Assembly (NCBI GenBank): GCA_002369315.1
Contig: DFDW01000032.1
Span: forward strand, 15,316 to 79,315
From: Ruminococcaceae bacterium UBA3818
GTDB lineage: Bacteria; Bacillota; Clostridia; Oscillospirales; Ruminococcaceae
DNA: 64,000 nt
Direction: 5' to 3'
Shown here: one piece after another, positions 8,410 through 16,688 of the stretch
Layout: every line of letters begins with the position of its first letter
How positions within the stretch are numbered: the stretch's first letter is position 1
Position numbers and translations under genes: made by a program
The notes under the pieces: model-generated
What the model was told of the DNA's origin: nothing
Database searches by the model: none
Seen by the model: only the letters and a program-made list of their open reading frames with translations

Positions 8410-9036
8410 CTACTCCAAATCCGCGCAGACTTCCTCCACCAGCTGCGGCATGACAGATGCCGCCGTCAGTTCGGTGATTTCTTTTTGAAAGGCCGGCGCT
8501 TTGTCCGAGGTCATCATAATCCGCAGGCGCACCTGGGCGCCAAAATCCGATTCTATGGTCTGCGCGTTATAGCGGGGCAAAAGGTAGCTGATTTTGCCGT
8601 ACCAGTCGTAGCCAAAATGAAGTTCCAAAATCGAACAGGGATTCATGTGCCGGCGCACCGCCGCGTCCACCGCCAGTTTTGCTCCATGGGAATAGGCCCG
8701 TACCAGCCCGCCGGCTCCCAGCAGGATACCGCCGAAATAGCGAGTGACGACCACCGCCACATCGGTGAGCCCTTCCCGTTCCAAAACCTCCAGCACCGGC
8801 ACACCGCCGGTTCCCTGCGGTTCCCCGTCATCGCTCATACGCTTGATGCCGCTTTTCCTCAGGATATAGGCGAACACGTTATGGGTGGCTTCCCGATGCT
8901 CCGTGCGGATACGGGACAAAAAATCCAGCGCTTCCGCTTCATCCTTCACCGGCGCGATATGCCCGATAAAACGGGATTTTCTCTCGATAAATTCATCGCT
9001 GGCATATCCTGCCACCGTTTCGTAAGGCTGGAACAA
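8410..9036 (-). CDS. YigZ/IMPACT family protein
   Basis: A 208-residue protein of the UPF0029/IMPACT family; bacterial YigZ and YvyE have been linked to translation regulation and, by sequence annotation, to proline peptidase, neither firmly. The N-terminal domain contains EFIERKSRFIGH and the signature DDGEPQGTGGVPVL, followed by VAVVVTRYFGGILLGAGGLVRAY; a C-terminal ferredoxin-like DUF1949 domain follows. I choose the TTG at 9036 because GAGAGG lies 8 bp upstream; an ATG at 9081 lies inside the loop of the rpmE terminator and has no good ribosome site. Confidence 0.85.
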   Translation of the reverse strand: MFQPYETVAGYASDEFIERKSRFIGHIAPVKDEAEALDFLSRIRTEHREATHNVFAYILRKSGIKRMSDDGEPQGTGGVPVLEVLEREGLTDVAVVVTRYFGGILLGAGGLVRAYSHGAKLAVDAAVRRHMNPCSILELHFGYDWYGKISYLLPRYNAQTIESDFGAQVRLRIMMTSDKAPAFQKEITELTAASVMPQLVEEVCADLE

Positions 9037-9064
9037 AACGGACACCTCTCTTTGCTTTAGGGTA

Positions 9065-9097
9065 AAGCAAAAGCGGTACATTCCTGCACCGCTTTGT
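9065..9097 (-). terminator. Terminator of rpmE
   Basis: AAAGCGGT (9070-9077) and ACCGCTTT (9088-9095) with T-rich flanks on both sides, 26 bp after the rpmE stop. Confidence 0.7.
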
Positions 9098-9122
9098 CTT
9101 TTTTATTTCACGAAAATGCGAC

Positions 9123-9335
9123 TTACTCCGCTTTAGTGCCTCTGTTGAAACGTCTGTTGAATCTGTCAACACGGCCGCCGGTATCTACCAGTTTCTGTCT
9201 GCCGGTAAAGAACGGATGGCATTTGGAGCAAATTTCAACCCGGATGTCTTTTTTGGTGGAACGAGTCTCAAACTCCGCACCGCAAGCACAACGAATGGTC
9301 GTTTTTTCGTAGTTGGGATGGATTCCTTGTTTCAT
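9123..9335 (-). CDS. rpmE: 50S ribosomal protein L31 (zinc-binding form)
   Basis: A 70-residue L31 beginning MKQGIHPNY. The four zinc-binding Cys are in RCACG and CSKCHPF, so this is the C+ (RpmE1) form used when zinc is available. The ATG at 9335 has AGAGGTG about 9 bp upstream; an extra in-frame start 4 codons earlier is less likely. It has its own promoter and terminator. Confidence 0.96.
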   Translation of the reverse strand: MKQGIHPNYEKTTIRCACGAEFETRSTKKDIRVEICSKCHPFFTGRQKLVDTGGRVDRFNRRFNRGTKAE

Positions 9336-9377
9336 TGGGTAAGTCACCTCTTTCTGCTATGCATGATTAACAGAGAT

Positions 9378-9406
9378 ATCATAGCATATGAAAACCAGAA
9401 AAGCAA
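9378..9406 (-). promoter_or_regulatory. Promoter of rpmE
   Basis: On the minus strand TTGCTT (9401-9406), 17 bp, TATGAT (9378-9383) with an extended -10 TG, about 40 bp before the start codon. Confidence 0.75.
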
Positions 9407-9467
9407 GCTTTTATTTTCACAAAAAATTCGCCCGGTTGCTGCGGCAGCTTTTGGAATGGCCCTTCAG

Positions 9468-10682
9468 TCACTGCTCCTGCAGCATTTTTTCAAAATAATT
9501 TTTCCATTTTGTATTTTTGCCGTATTGCTGCCAGAGAGTCCATCCTTCCCGGCTCATCCAATCCTCCGCTTCCAAATGCTCTCCCGCATAGTAAGCCTGA
9601 TTCATCTGGGCAGCAAAATCCGCCATTTTTTCCTGGATTTGCGCATCCAAATCCAATTCATAAAGCATCTCCAACGCCCGCAGCCGTGTGCAATCTGCAA
9701 ACCGCTGAGCGGCCTCTTCCCGGAAAACATCCACCTGGCCCGTATGATAAGAGACTTCCCGCTTCTCATCCACTTCGACGATATAATACTGCAGCGGCGA
9801 AGCAGTCAGACTGCCGGCTACAACATCTGTCAGTTCTTTGCTTTGTGTCCGGTGGAAGATATGCGAATGACCGCTGAAATTGGTTTTTACCCCATATTTT
9901 TGGAGCAATTCCTCCACTTGCTGCGCATTGTCCAAAATAAAGTCGGAATAAGCGCCCTCGTTTTTTGCCAACACGTTCTGGTGCGTAACGGAAATCACTG
10001 TTTGGCCCTGCTGCTGTGCCAGTTCCAGCTGTTTTTCAGCCCACTGCATCGTCTCATCCTGTATAAGCCCCGACGCCGATTCGCTGTTTGCGTCCAGCAT
10101 TAAAACAGAAAAATCCTCGGCCAGCGGATAAAGATAACTAAACGAAGCTTCGTCGGAAGAGAGTGCGCTTCGGTATCCAAACGCGCCGCACAATTTGATA
10201 AAATCCTCCTGCGGAATATTGTCTACCAATTCCGAGGACTCACCGCTGTACTTTCTGGCAAATGGATAAGCGATATCGTGGTTGCCCGGGATCACCAGCA
10301 CCGAAACACCGGCATCCTGCACTTTTTTCAGCAGCTTCGCCAGTTCCCGCAGGCTTTGTTTTTCCCCATCGTAGGTCAAATCTCCCGACAAAATCAGCGC
10401 ATCGGGTTTTTGTTCCGCCGCCAGCTGCAAAAAGCGCTCCACAATCTCAGCTGAGTGCTCGGTCAGCTTGCCGTCCGAGGCGAGCATCCGGTTTTGAAAA
10501 CGGATGCCGTTATCGGTCAGCTTCGGAGAGAGATAGTGCAGGTCGCTGGCCAGCCAGATGGTCAGCGGCTCCTCGGCGGGCAAAACCGCGGAAGGCGCCT
10601 TGTCTGCGCCGCATCCGCCCAAAAACAGCAAAAGGATTGCCGCAAGAAAAAGGCAGCCTTTGCGTTTGATCCATTGTTTCAT
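9468..10682 (-). CDS. Secreted lipoprotein metallophosphoesterase
   Basis: A 404-residue exported phosphoesterase. The signal peptide runs from MKQWIKRK through a hydrophobic core to the lipobox LGGC (Cys24), so the protein should be anchored to the outer face of the membrane. The calcineurin-like metal site is complete: DLH (D47, H49), GDLTYDG (D101), GNHD (N134, H135), H234 and GHSH (271-274). Substrate unknown; candidates are phosphodiesters, nucleotides or wall phosphates. ATG at 10682 is fixed by AAGGAG 7 bp upstream and by the signal peptide; the longer open frame upstream runs antisense through the phosphomutase gene and is not coding. Confidence 0.9.
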   Translation of the reverse strand: MKQWIKRKGCLFLAAILLLFLGGCGADKAPSAVLPAEEPLTIWLASDLHYLSPKLTDNGIRFQNRMLASDGKLTEHSAEIVERFLQLAAEQKPDALILSGDLTYDGEKQSLRELAKLLKKVQDAGVSVLVIPGNHDIAYPFARKYSGESSELVDNIPQEDFIKLCGAFGYRSALSSDEASFSYLYPLAEDFSVLMLDANSESASGLIQDETMQWAEKQLELAQQQGQTVISVTHQNVLAKNEGAYSDFILDNAQQVEELLQKYGVKTNFSGHSHIFHRTQSKELTDVVAGSLTASPLQYYIVEVDEKREVSYHTGQVDVFREEAAQRFADCTRLRALEMLYELDLDAQIQEKMADFAAQMNQAYYAGEHLEAEDWMSREGWTLWQQYGKNTKWKNYFEKMLQEQ

Positions 10683-10748
10683 TTTCTGCTCCTTATTATT
10701 TTCTTTTGCTCCAAGGGGCTTTCTTTTTCCAACAGGCGCTGGATGAAC

Positions 10749-10796
10749 ATGCACCGCCCTTTCAGATGCTGATTCGAAAGGGCGGTGCTTTCTTGT
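10749..10796. terminator. Hairpin between phosphoglucomutase and phosphoesterase genes
   Basis: GCACCGCCCTTTC and GAAAGGGCGGTGC flank a 12-nt loop. The T-rich tail is on the plus side; on the minus side, where the phosphomutase gene ends, the tail is poor, so read-through into the phosphoesterase is possible. Confidence 0.6.
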
Positions 10797-10810
10797 GACA
10801 AAACAAGCTA

Positions 10811-12520
10811 TTAAAAACCCATCAATTGTGTCATCCGCGCTTTGAACTGGGCTTCCAGTTCTCCTGCCTCGGCGCGGCTGCGGCCTTTGACCATAAAGTA
10901 AACCTTGATCTTCGGCTCCGTGCCGGAGGGACGTACCACGATGACATTGTCGCCCTCCAGTCCATATTCCACCACGTTGGAGCGGGGCAGATGGATCGGC
11001 TGCTCCCCGTCGGCAGACTTTTTCACCGACGCCTGATAGTCGGACATCCACAGCACTTTTTTGCCGCAGATCTCCGTAGGAGCGTTGATACGCAAATCAT
11101 CCATGATCTCCCGCATGCGCTCCATACCGGAAGCACCTTCGCAGGTGAAGCTGGCCTGGGTATTCAAATGCATGCCGTATTTCTCATACAGTCCGAATAA
11201 AACATCCGCCAGGGTCTTGCCCTGCTTTTTATAATAAGCGGCCATCTCGCAGATGAGCATGGAGCCATCCACCGCGTCCTTATCCCGGACGTAGCCGCCG
11301 GACAGATAGCCATAGCTCTCTTCAAAGCCGAATATGTACCGGTCCTGTTCGCCTTTTTGCTCCAGCCGCAGGATTTGCTCGCCGATATACTTAAATCCGG
11401 TGAGGATATTCACCACCTCAAAACCATAGGTTTCGGCCAGCCGATCGATCATGGCGGTCGTTACAATAGTCTTGACCACGATGGGATTTTGGGGCATGGT
11501 ACCCAGCTCGATGCGGGAGCTGGCGATGTAATCGGTCAAAAGCACGCCCACTTCGTTACCAGTCAGCAGCAGATAGCCGCCGTCATGCGGCACCGCGATT
11601 CCCACACGGTCGCAGTCCGGGTCGGTGGCCAGCAAAAGGTCCGGCTTTTCGGTTTCGCACAAATCCAAGCCTTTTTGCAGCGCCTCACGGATCTCCGGGT
11701 TCGGATACGGACAGGTCGGGAAATTGCCGTCCGGCATCTCCTGTTCTTTTACTGGTACGACATTCTTCACGCCAATGCGGTCGAGAATCGCCCGGACGCA
11801 CATATTGCCCGCGCCGTTCAGCGGCGTGTAAACCACTTTCATGCCGCTGTCCGCGCAAATGCCTTTCCGGATGGACTGGCTTTCCACCGCGTCCAGATAC
11901 CGGTCAATCACTTCCTGTTTGATATACTGGATTTTCCCCTGGGCCAGCGCCTGGTCAAAGTCCGCGACTTTGACGCCGTCAAAAATATCAATTTCCCCGA
12001 TTTTTTCCAGAACCGCATTTGCCGCCTCATCGGTCATCTGGCAGCCGTCAGGGCCATAAGCCTTGTAACCGTTGTATTTGGCGGGATTGTGGCTGGCGGT
12101 GATCATCACGCCCGCCTGGCATTTCAGATCCCGCACCGCGAAAGACAGCGCCGGTGTCGGCATCAGCTGATCGTACAGATAAGCGGTAACGCCGTTAGCC
12201 GCCATGACCCGGGCAGTCTCTTCGGCGAACAGCCGGGAATTGATGCGGGAATCATAGGAAATCGCAATGCTTGCCGCAGGATATTTTTCATTGAGATAAT
12301 CCGCCATGCCCTGGGTCGCTTTGCGAACCGTATAAATGTTCATCCGGTTGGTGCCTGCGCCCAATACGCCGCGCAACCCCGCGGTACCGAAGGCCAGCTC
12401 CTGATAAAACCGGTCGAAAATTTCTTCCTCTTTGCCTTTTATGCCCAGCAATTCCTCTTTCAGCGCCGGGTCCTCCAGCGGGAAATCCAACCAACGCTGA
12501 TACTGCATGTTTTCTGTCAT
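10811..12520 (-). CDS. Phospho-sugar mutase (phosphoglucomutase/phosphomannomutase family)
   Basis: A 569-residue alpha-D-phosphohexomutase, of the long PgcA-like type, which interconverts glucose-1- and glucose-6-phosphate (and often mannose or ribose phosphates) for wall polymer and glycogen precursors. The phosphoserine loop is TASHNP (S143), the Mg site DPDCDR, the sugar-binding loop GFEESYGY, and the phosphate-binding loop RPSGTEPK near the C-terminus. ATG at 12520 has GGAGG 8 bp upstream; the 24 extra in-frame codons upstream cover the promoter. Exact sugar preference cannot be read. Confidence 0.93.
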   Translation of the reverse strand: MTENMQYQRWLDFPLEDPALKEELLGIKGKEEEIFDRFYQELAFGTAGLRGVLGAGTNRMNIYTVRKATQGMADYLNEKYPAASIAISYDSRINSRLFAEETARVMAANGVTAYLYDQLMPTPALSFAVRDLKCQAGVMITASHNPAKYNGYKAYGPDGCQMTDEAANAVLEKIGEIDIFDGVKVADFDQALAQGKIQYIKQEVIDRYLDAVESQSIRKGICADSGMKVVYTPLNGAGNMCVRAILDRIGVKNVVPVKEQEMPDGNFPTCPYPNPEIREALQKGLDLCETEKPDLLLATDPDCDRVGIAVPHDGGYLLLTGNEVGVLLTDYIASSRIELGTMPQNPIVVKTIVTTAMIDRLAETYGFEVVNILTGFKYIGEQILRLEQKGEQDRYIFGFEESYGYLSGGYVRDKDAVDGSMLICEMAAYYKKQGKTLADVLFGLYEKYGMHLNTQASFTCEGASGMERMREIMDDLRINAPTEICGKKVLWMSDYQASVKKSADGEQPIHLPRSNVVEYGLEGDNVIVVRPSGTEPKIKVYFMVKGRSRAEAGELEAQFKARMTQLMGF

Positions 12521-12563
12521 ATTGATCGCCTCCGACTTTTCATAAACATCGCTGCTTTTTATC

Positions 12564-12592
12564 AGTATAGCGCATCCACAGATTTTTCTCAA
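12564..12592 (-). promoter_or_regulatory. Promoter of the phosphoglucomutase gene
   Basis: TTGAGA (12587-12592) and TATACT (12564-12569) on the minus strand with a 17-bp spacer. Confidence 0.75.
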
Positions 12593-12715
12593 CAGTTTTT
12601 TAGAAAGACTGCCTAAATTTAGCAGATAAAATCATTCTCTTCATGGACATTTTACCCTTTTTTTACCCAAAACAAATGAATTTCCCACTGAAAACGGAAA
12701 AATCCGACCATTCTC

Positions 12716-12744
12716 TGGCCAGTTTCCATAAAATGCGGTATACT
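12716..12744 (+). promoter_or_regulatory. Promoter of the comM/yifB gene
   Basis: TGGCCA (12716-12721), 17 bp, TATACT (12739-12744), 30 bp before the start codon. Confidence 0.5.
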
Positions 12745-12774
12745 GATGGTATCGTTTGATTGGCAGGTGTTTTT

Positions 12775-14301
12775 ATGTTTTATTCGGTGTGCAGTATGGG
12801 GCTTTTGGGACTTTCTGCCTATCCAGTCCGGGCAGAAGTAGATTTGTCCCAATCTATGCCGTCCTTTGAAATCGTAGGATTGCCGGGAGCGGCGGTCAAA
12901 GAATCCCGGGACCGCGTTCGCTCCGCCATCCGCAACTGTGGGATGGCATTCCCCTTGGGCAAAATCATCGTAAACCTTTCCCCTGCCGACGTGAAAAAAG
13001 ACGGCGCGCTTTACGATCTGCCGATTTTTCTCGGTGTGCTCAAAGCCGCCGGCATGCTGGATGCTGACCTTTCAGACAGTGCGTTCTTCGGCGAGCTTTC
13101 CCTGTCCGGCGAGGTGCGTCGGGTCAATGGAGCACTGCCGCTGGTACTGGGCGCCCAGCAGTTCGGACTGCGCCGGGTCTTCCTCCCGCAGGCAAACGCC
13201 GCCGAGGGGGCTTTGGTCCGGGGAATCGAAGTATACGGCATCTCTCATGTCAAGGAACTGTTAAACTGGTACCAAAAAGGGACCGCGCTGACGCCCGCCG
13301 TTCACAGCGAACCGATGCCGGGGGAAAGACTTCCCTATCTGGATTTTTCCGACGTCAAAGGGCAATCCGGCGCCAAGCGGGCTCTGGAAGTAGCCGCAGC
13401 GGGCGGGCATAATCTTCTGATGATTGGTTCCCCCGGTGCCGGCAAGTCCATGCTGGCCAAGCGGATTCCCTCTATTCTGCCGGAAATGACCTTTGAGGAA
13501 TCCATCGAAACCACCAAAATTCACTCGGTGGCGGGACTTTTGCCGGAAGGGGACGCGCTCATCACCCAGCGTCCTTTTCGCGCGCCGCACCACACCATCT
13601 CTCCGGTGGGTCTTTCCGGCGGCGGAAGCATTCCCCGTCCCGGTGAGATTTCCCTGGCACACAATGGAGTATTGTTTTTAGACGAGCTGCCTGAATTTTC
13701 ACGGGACGCCATGGAAGTTCTGCGCCAGCCCATCGAGGATGGTCAGGTAACCATCTCCCGGGTGGCCGGAACGCTGACCTATCCCTGTTCCATGATGGTG
13801 GTCGCCGCTATGAATCCCTGCCCCTGCGGCTATTTCGGCCATCCGTCACGGGAATGCAGTTGTTCTGCCGGGGCGGTCAGCCGCTATTTGTCCCGGGTGT
13901 CCGGACCGCTTTTGGACCGGTTGGATTTACATGTGGAAGTGGCTCCGGTGGAATATCAAAATCTGGTTTCCGCCCGGCAGGAAGAAAGTTCTTCCGCCAT
14001 CCGGCTGCGGGTAAACCAAGCCAGGAAGCTGCAGCAGGAGCGTTACCGTTCTATCGGTATCTCCTGTAATGCCAAGCTGCCGGCACCGGCGGTAAACAAA
14101 TTCTGTCCGATGGACGACAGCGCCTCAGCCCTGCTCTCCCGCGCGTTTGAGACGATGGGGCTGTCCGCCCGGGCCTATGACCGGATCCTGAAAGTATCCC
14201 GCACCATCGCCGATCTGGACGGTGCCGAAGTGATCAGCCGCCGCCATATTGCCGAGGCGGTACAGTACCGCAGCCTGGACCGGAAATACTGGTCCAGATA
14301 A
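12775..14301 (+). CDS. YifB/ComM family Mg-chelatase-like AAA+ ATPase
   Basis: A 508-residue AAA+ protein. In naturally competent bacteria ComM is a hexameric helicase that extends branch migration during homologous recombination of incoming DNA. The N-terminal ChlI-like domain (about 1-165, with EVDLSQSMPSFEIVGLPGAAV) is followed by the ATPase with Walker A GSPGAGKS (218-225), Walker B VLFLDELPEF, the MNPCPCG and CSCSAGAVSRY cysteine segment typical of the family, and the C-terminal helical domain. ATG at 12775 follows GGCAGGTG; a TTG 5 codons upstream is less likely. The GNAT gene begins 10 bp after its stop and is probably co-transcribed. Function here is by homology. Confidence 0.93.
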   Translation: MFYSVCSMGLLGLSAYPVRAEVDLSQSMPSFEIVGLPGAAVKESRDRVRSAIRNCGMAFPLGKIIVNLSPADVKKDGALYDLPIFLGVLKAAGMLDADLSDSAFFGELSLSGEVRRVNGALPLVLGAQQFGLRRVFLPQANAAEGALVRGIEVYGISHVKELLNWYQKGTALTPAVHSEPMPGERLPYLDFSDVKGQSGAKRALEVAAAGGHNLLMIGSPGAGKSMLAKRIPSILPEMTFEESIETTKIHSVAGLLPEGDALITQRPFRAPHHTISPVGLSGGGSIPRPGEISLAHNGVLFLDELPEFSRDAMEVLRQPIEDGQVTISRVAGTLTYPCSMMVVAAMNPCPCGYFGHPSRECSCSAGAVSRYLSRVSGPLLDRLDLHVEVAPVEYQNLVSARQEESSSAIRLRVNQARKLQQERYRSIGISCNAKLPAPAVNKFCPMDDSASALLSRAFETMGLSARAYDRILKVSRTIADLDGAEVISRRHIAEAVQYRSLDRKYWSR

Positions 14302-14311
14302 AGGAGGTTTT

Positions 14312-15199
14312 ATGGAATATTACGCCGACGGAAAATCTTTCACATTCGAAACCGAAATCCGTGACAACCCCGTTCTGCGGGAAAGTTTCTTTGGGCTGGC
14401 CCGGCAAATTTTCCGCCTGGATTTTGAGCCGTGGTATCAAGGCGGCGGCTGGCAGGACCGTTATCTGCCCCACACGCTGGTTTATCATGGTCAGGTCGTG
14501 GCCAATGTTTCGGTCAACCGCATGGATTTCCTGATGGACGGCGTCAGCCGTTCGTTGATTCAGTTGGGCACTGTCATGACCCATCCGGATTACCGCGGTA
14601 TGGGCCTATCCCGTTTTTTGATGGAGACCGTGCTGCACATCTGGAACGGCCGATGCGACGGGGTTTATCTGTTTGCCAACGATACTGTGTTGGACTTTTA
14701 CCCCAAATTTGGGTTTATCCGAGCAGAAGAGACACAATTTTTTCTTCCGGCAGCTCCGCAGCGCCAAATTCCCCTGCGCCGCTTGGACCTGGACCTCCCC
14801 GCGGACCGATCGCTTTTGTTAAACGCCTACCGCCGTTCCAATCCTTTTTCGGCGTTTTCCATGGAGAATAACGAAGGGCTGCTTCTGTTCTACGCGCTGG
14901 GGCCGTTTCGGGAGTTCCTTTATGCCCCGCCCTGGGAAAACGCGGCCGTCATCCTGGAAAAAGACGGGGATACGCTGTTTTGCCACGAACTGTTGGGGCA
15001 ATGGCCGGATGTCTTTGCCGAAACCTTGAACCGGCTGGCAAGCCCGGGCATTCGCCGAATCGGGCTGGGCTTTACACCGAAGGATCAAAACCTTTCTTTT
15101 TCCTGTGCGCCGGGCGAAGAACACCTCTTCGTCCTGGCCGGAGGGGCAAATCCTTTCGCCGGGCATAAACGCTTTTTCCCCCAGATTTCTCACGCCTGA
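14312..15199 (+). CDS. GNAT family N-acetyltransferase
   Basis: A 295-residue acetyltransferase. The acetyl-CoA-binding core is in the first half, LGTVMTHPDYRGMGLSRFLM (about 87-106; motif Q/RxxGxG/A) followed by VYLFANDTVLDFYPKFGF, the typical last GNAT strand-helix. The C-terminal half (about 150-295) shows no motif I recognise and may shape substrate choice. The start has AAGGAGG 6 bp upstream. Substrate unknown. It is the second gene of the comM unit and converges on rlmH across a shared terminator. Confidence 0.85.
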   Translation: MEYYADGKSFTFETEIRDNPVLRESFFGLARQIFRLDFEPWYQGGGWQDRYLPHTLVYHGQVVANVSVNRMDFLMDGVSRSLIQLGTVMTHPDYRGMGLSRFLMETVLHIWNGRCDGVYLFANDTVLDFYPKFGFIRAEETQFFLPAAPQRQIPLRRLDLDLPADRSLLLNAYRRSNPFSAFSMENNEGLLLFYALGPFREFLYAPPWENAAVILEKDGDTLFCHELLGQWPDVFAETLNRLASPGIRRIGLGFTPKDQNLSFSCAPGEEHLFVLAGGANPFAGHKRFFPQISHA

Positions 15200-15211
15200 G
15201 CCGAATCCAAC

Positions 15212-15245
15212 AAAAAAGCGGGAGCCATTTCGCTCCCGCTTTTTA
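15212..15245. terminator. Bidirectional terminator between GNAT gene and rlmH
   Basis: AAAAAAGCGGGAGC, 6-nt loop, GCTCCCGCTTTTT. It follows the GNAT stop by 12 bp and overlaps the last codon of rlmH on the other strand. Confidence 0.88.
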
Positions 15246-15725
15246 TTTATGATATTTTCCGCCGCTTAAAATCTGGTATCCCCGATAGACCTGTTCCAGC
15301 AGCATCACCCGCGCCAACTGGTGCGGAAAGGTCATGCGGGACATGGAAAGCTTGCGGTCCGCCCGCTCTTTCACCGCCTGGGACAATCCGAAAGACCCGC
15401 CGATCACAAACGTCAGGTCAGACTTGCCGCTGACCGCCGCCTGTTGGAAGATTCCGGCCAGTTCTTCGGAGCTTTGCTGTTTTCCCTCAATGCACAAAGC
15501 GATCACCAAGCTTCCCGCCGTGATTTTGGAAAGGATCCGGCGCCCCTCCTCTTCCATCCCTGCGGTGATCTGCGCCAAAGACGGATTCTGCGGCAGCCGC
15601 TCCTCTTCGATTTCCTGAATGGAAAGCCTGCAAAAAGCGCCCAGCCGTTTTTGATATTCCGCCGCCGCTTCCCGCCAATACGCTTCCTTTAATTTACCCA
15701 CACACAAAACTGTTACTGACTGCAT
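15243..15725 (-). CDS. rlmH: 23S rRNA (pseudouridine1915-N3)-methyltransferase
   Basis: RlmH is a SPOUT methyltransferase that methylates pseudouridine 1915 of 23S rRNA in assembled 70S ribosomes. 160 residues, the normal size. The knot region FVIGGSFGLS and the C-terminal signature HQLARVMLLEQVYRGYQI..YHK are present. GGGAGG precedes the ATG. It follows the WalJ-like gene by 41 bp, an arrangement kept in many Firmicutes. Confidence 0.97.
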   Translation of the reverse strand: MQSVTVLCVGKLKEAYWREAAAEYQKRLGAFCRLSIQEIEEERLPQNPSLAQITAGMEEEGRRILSKITAGSLVIALCIEGKQQSSEELAGIFQQAAVSGKSDLTFVIGGSFGLSQAVKERADRKLSMSRMTFPHQLARVMLLEQVYRGYQILSGGKYHK

Positions 15726-15766
15726 TTTTTCCTCCCAAAATCCGGCTGTCTTTTCATCGCCGGCGG

Positions 15767-16558
15767 CTATAAACAGATCATGCTGCCCGGCTCATACCGC
15801 GGCGCTACCTCCAGCCGATAATCCGTCTCCCGTTTCATCCCGGCCTGTGCCAGCGCCGACACCGACGTTTCCATTGCCAGATCCGGCAGGTTGTTCTCAC
15901 GGCTTAAATGTCCCAGTAGGATCTGCCGGGCGCCAGACCGGACCAATTCCGGCAAAAACGCGGCGCAATCCGCGTTGGACAGGTGGCCGGAATCGCCGTC
16001 GATCCTGCGTTTGAGCGGGTAGGGATAAAATCCGGCCATCAGCATATTCCTGTCATAGTTGGATTCCAGCAACACCAGATCGCACCCGCCGACCGCCTGC
16101 CGCACCGTGGGCGTTACCATACCCAGGTCCGTGGAAACCGCCATTTTTTTGCCGTTTCCGCTGATCGCCACATAGCCCACGCTATGAGCGCTGTCGTGGG
16201 AGGTTTCAAAGGCCCCTATGTACAAATCACCGACATTGATACCCTGCAACGGCATCGGAACCGCTTTGGCCCCCGCAGGCAGATAATCCCGCTCTGCCAG
16301 AAAATCCAGCACTTCATCGGTGGCATATACTGGAACCTGCAGCTTTTTCAAAAGCACTTTTAGACCTTTAATATGATCGGTATGCTCGTGGGTAATGAAT
16401 ACTGCCCCGATGCTTTCCCGGTCGATGCCCTGCGTTTCCAGCGCGGTTATGATTCCCCGGCAGCTGATTCCCGCGTCAACCAGCACGCCGCCAACCCCGC
16501 TGCCAATATAGGTACTATTTCCGCTGCTGCCGCTGGCGAGCGTACAAAAACATGCCAT
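15767..16558 (-). CDS. MBL fold metallo-hydrolase, WalJ/YycJ type
   Basis: A 263-residue metallo-beta-lactamase-fold protein. The metal site is THEHTDH with further His residues in TSHDSAHSVG and LLGHLSREN. The opening LASGSSGNSTYIG is the YycJ/WalJ signature. In Bacillus and streptococci walJ is linked to the WalRK wall-stress system and to replication or recombination roles that are not settled. AAAGGAT precedes the ATG. Next to rlmH as in Bacillus, but no walRK is present here, so a wall role is only inferred. Confidence 0.9.
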   Translation of the reverse strand: MACFCTLASGSSGNSTYIGSGVGGVLVDAGISCRGIITALETQGIDRESIGAVFITHEHTDHIKGLKVLLKKLQVPVYATDEVLDFLAERDYLPAGAKAVPMPLQGINVGDLYIGAFETSHDSAHSVGYVAISGNGKKMAVSTDLGMVTPTVRQAVGGCDLVLLESNYDRNMLMAGFYPYPLKRRIDGDSGHLSNADCAAFLPELVRSGARQILLGHLSRENNLPDLAMETSVSALAQAGMKRETDYRLEVAPRYEPGSMICL

Positions 16559-16688
16559 TGTGCCAATCCTTTCTGTCTGAATCCTGTCAGATTCGTGGAT
16601 TCCGGACCGGAGAAGAAAAACCGCCCGGATTTTCGTTTTCTAAAAGAAATCGGCTCAGGCCATAGGCCAAAGCCGAAACCGTTTTCAT

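Noticed and set aside
9037..9081. ATG start for the YigZ gene at 9081
   Set aside because: It lies in the loop of the rpmE terminator and lacks a ribosome site; TTG at 9036 has GAGAGG at 8 bp.
10683..11051. Upstream extension of the phosphoesterase gene
   Set aside because: It lies antisense to the phosphomutase gene; the lipoprotein signal peptide and AAGGAG fix the start at 10682.
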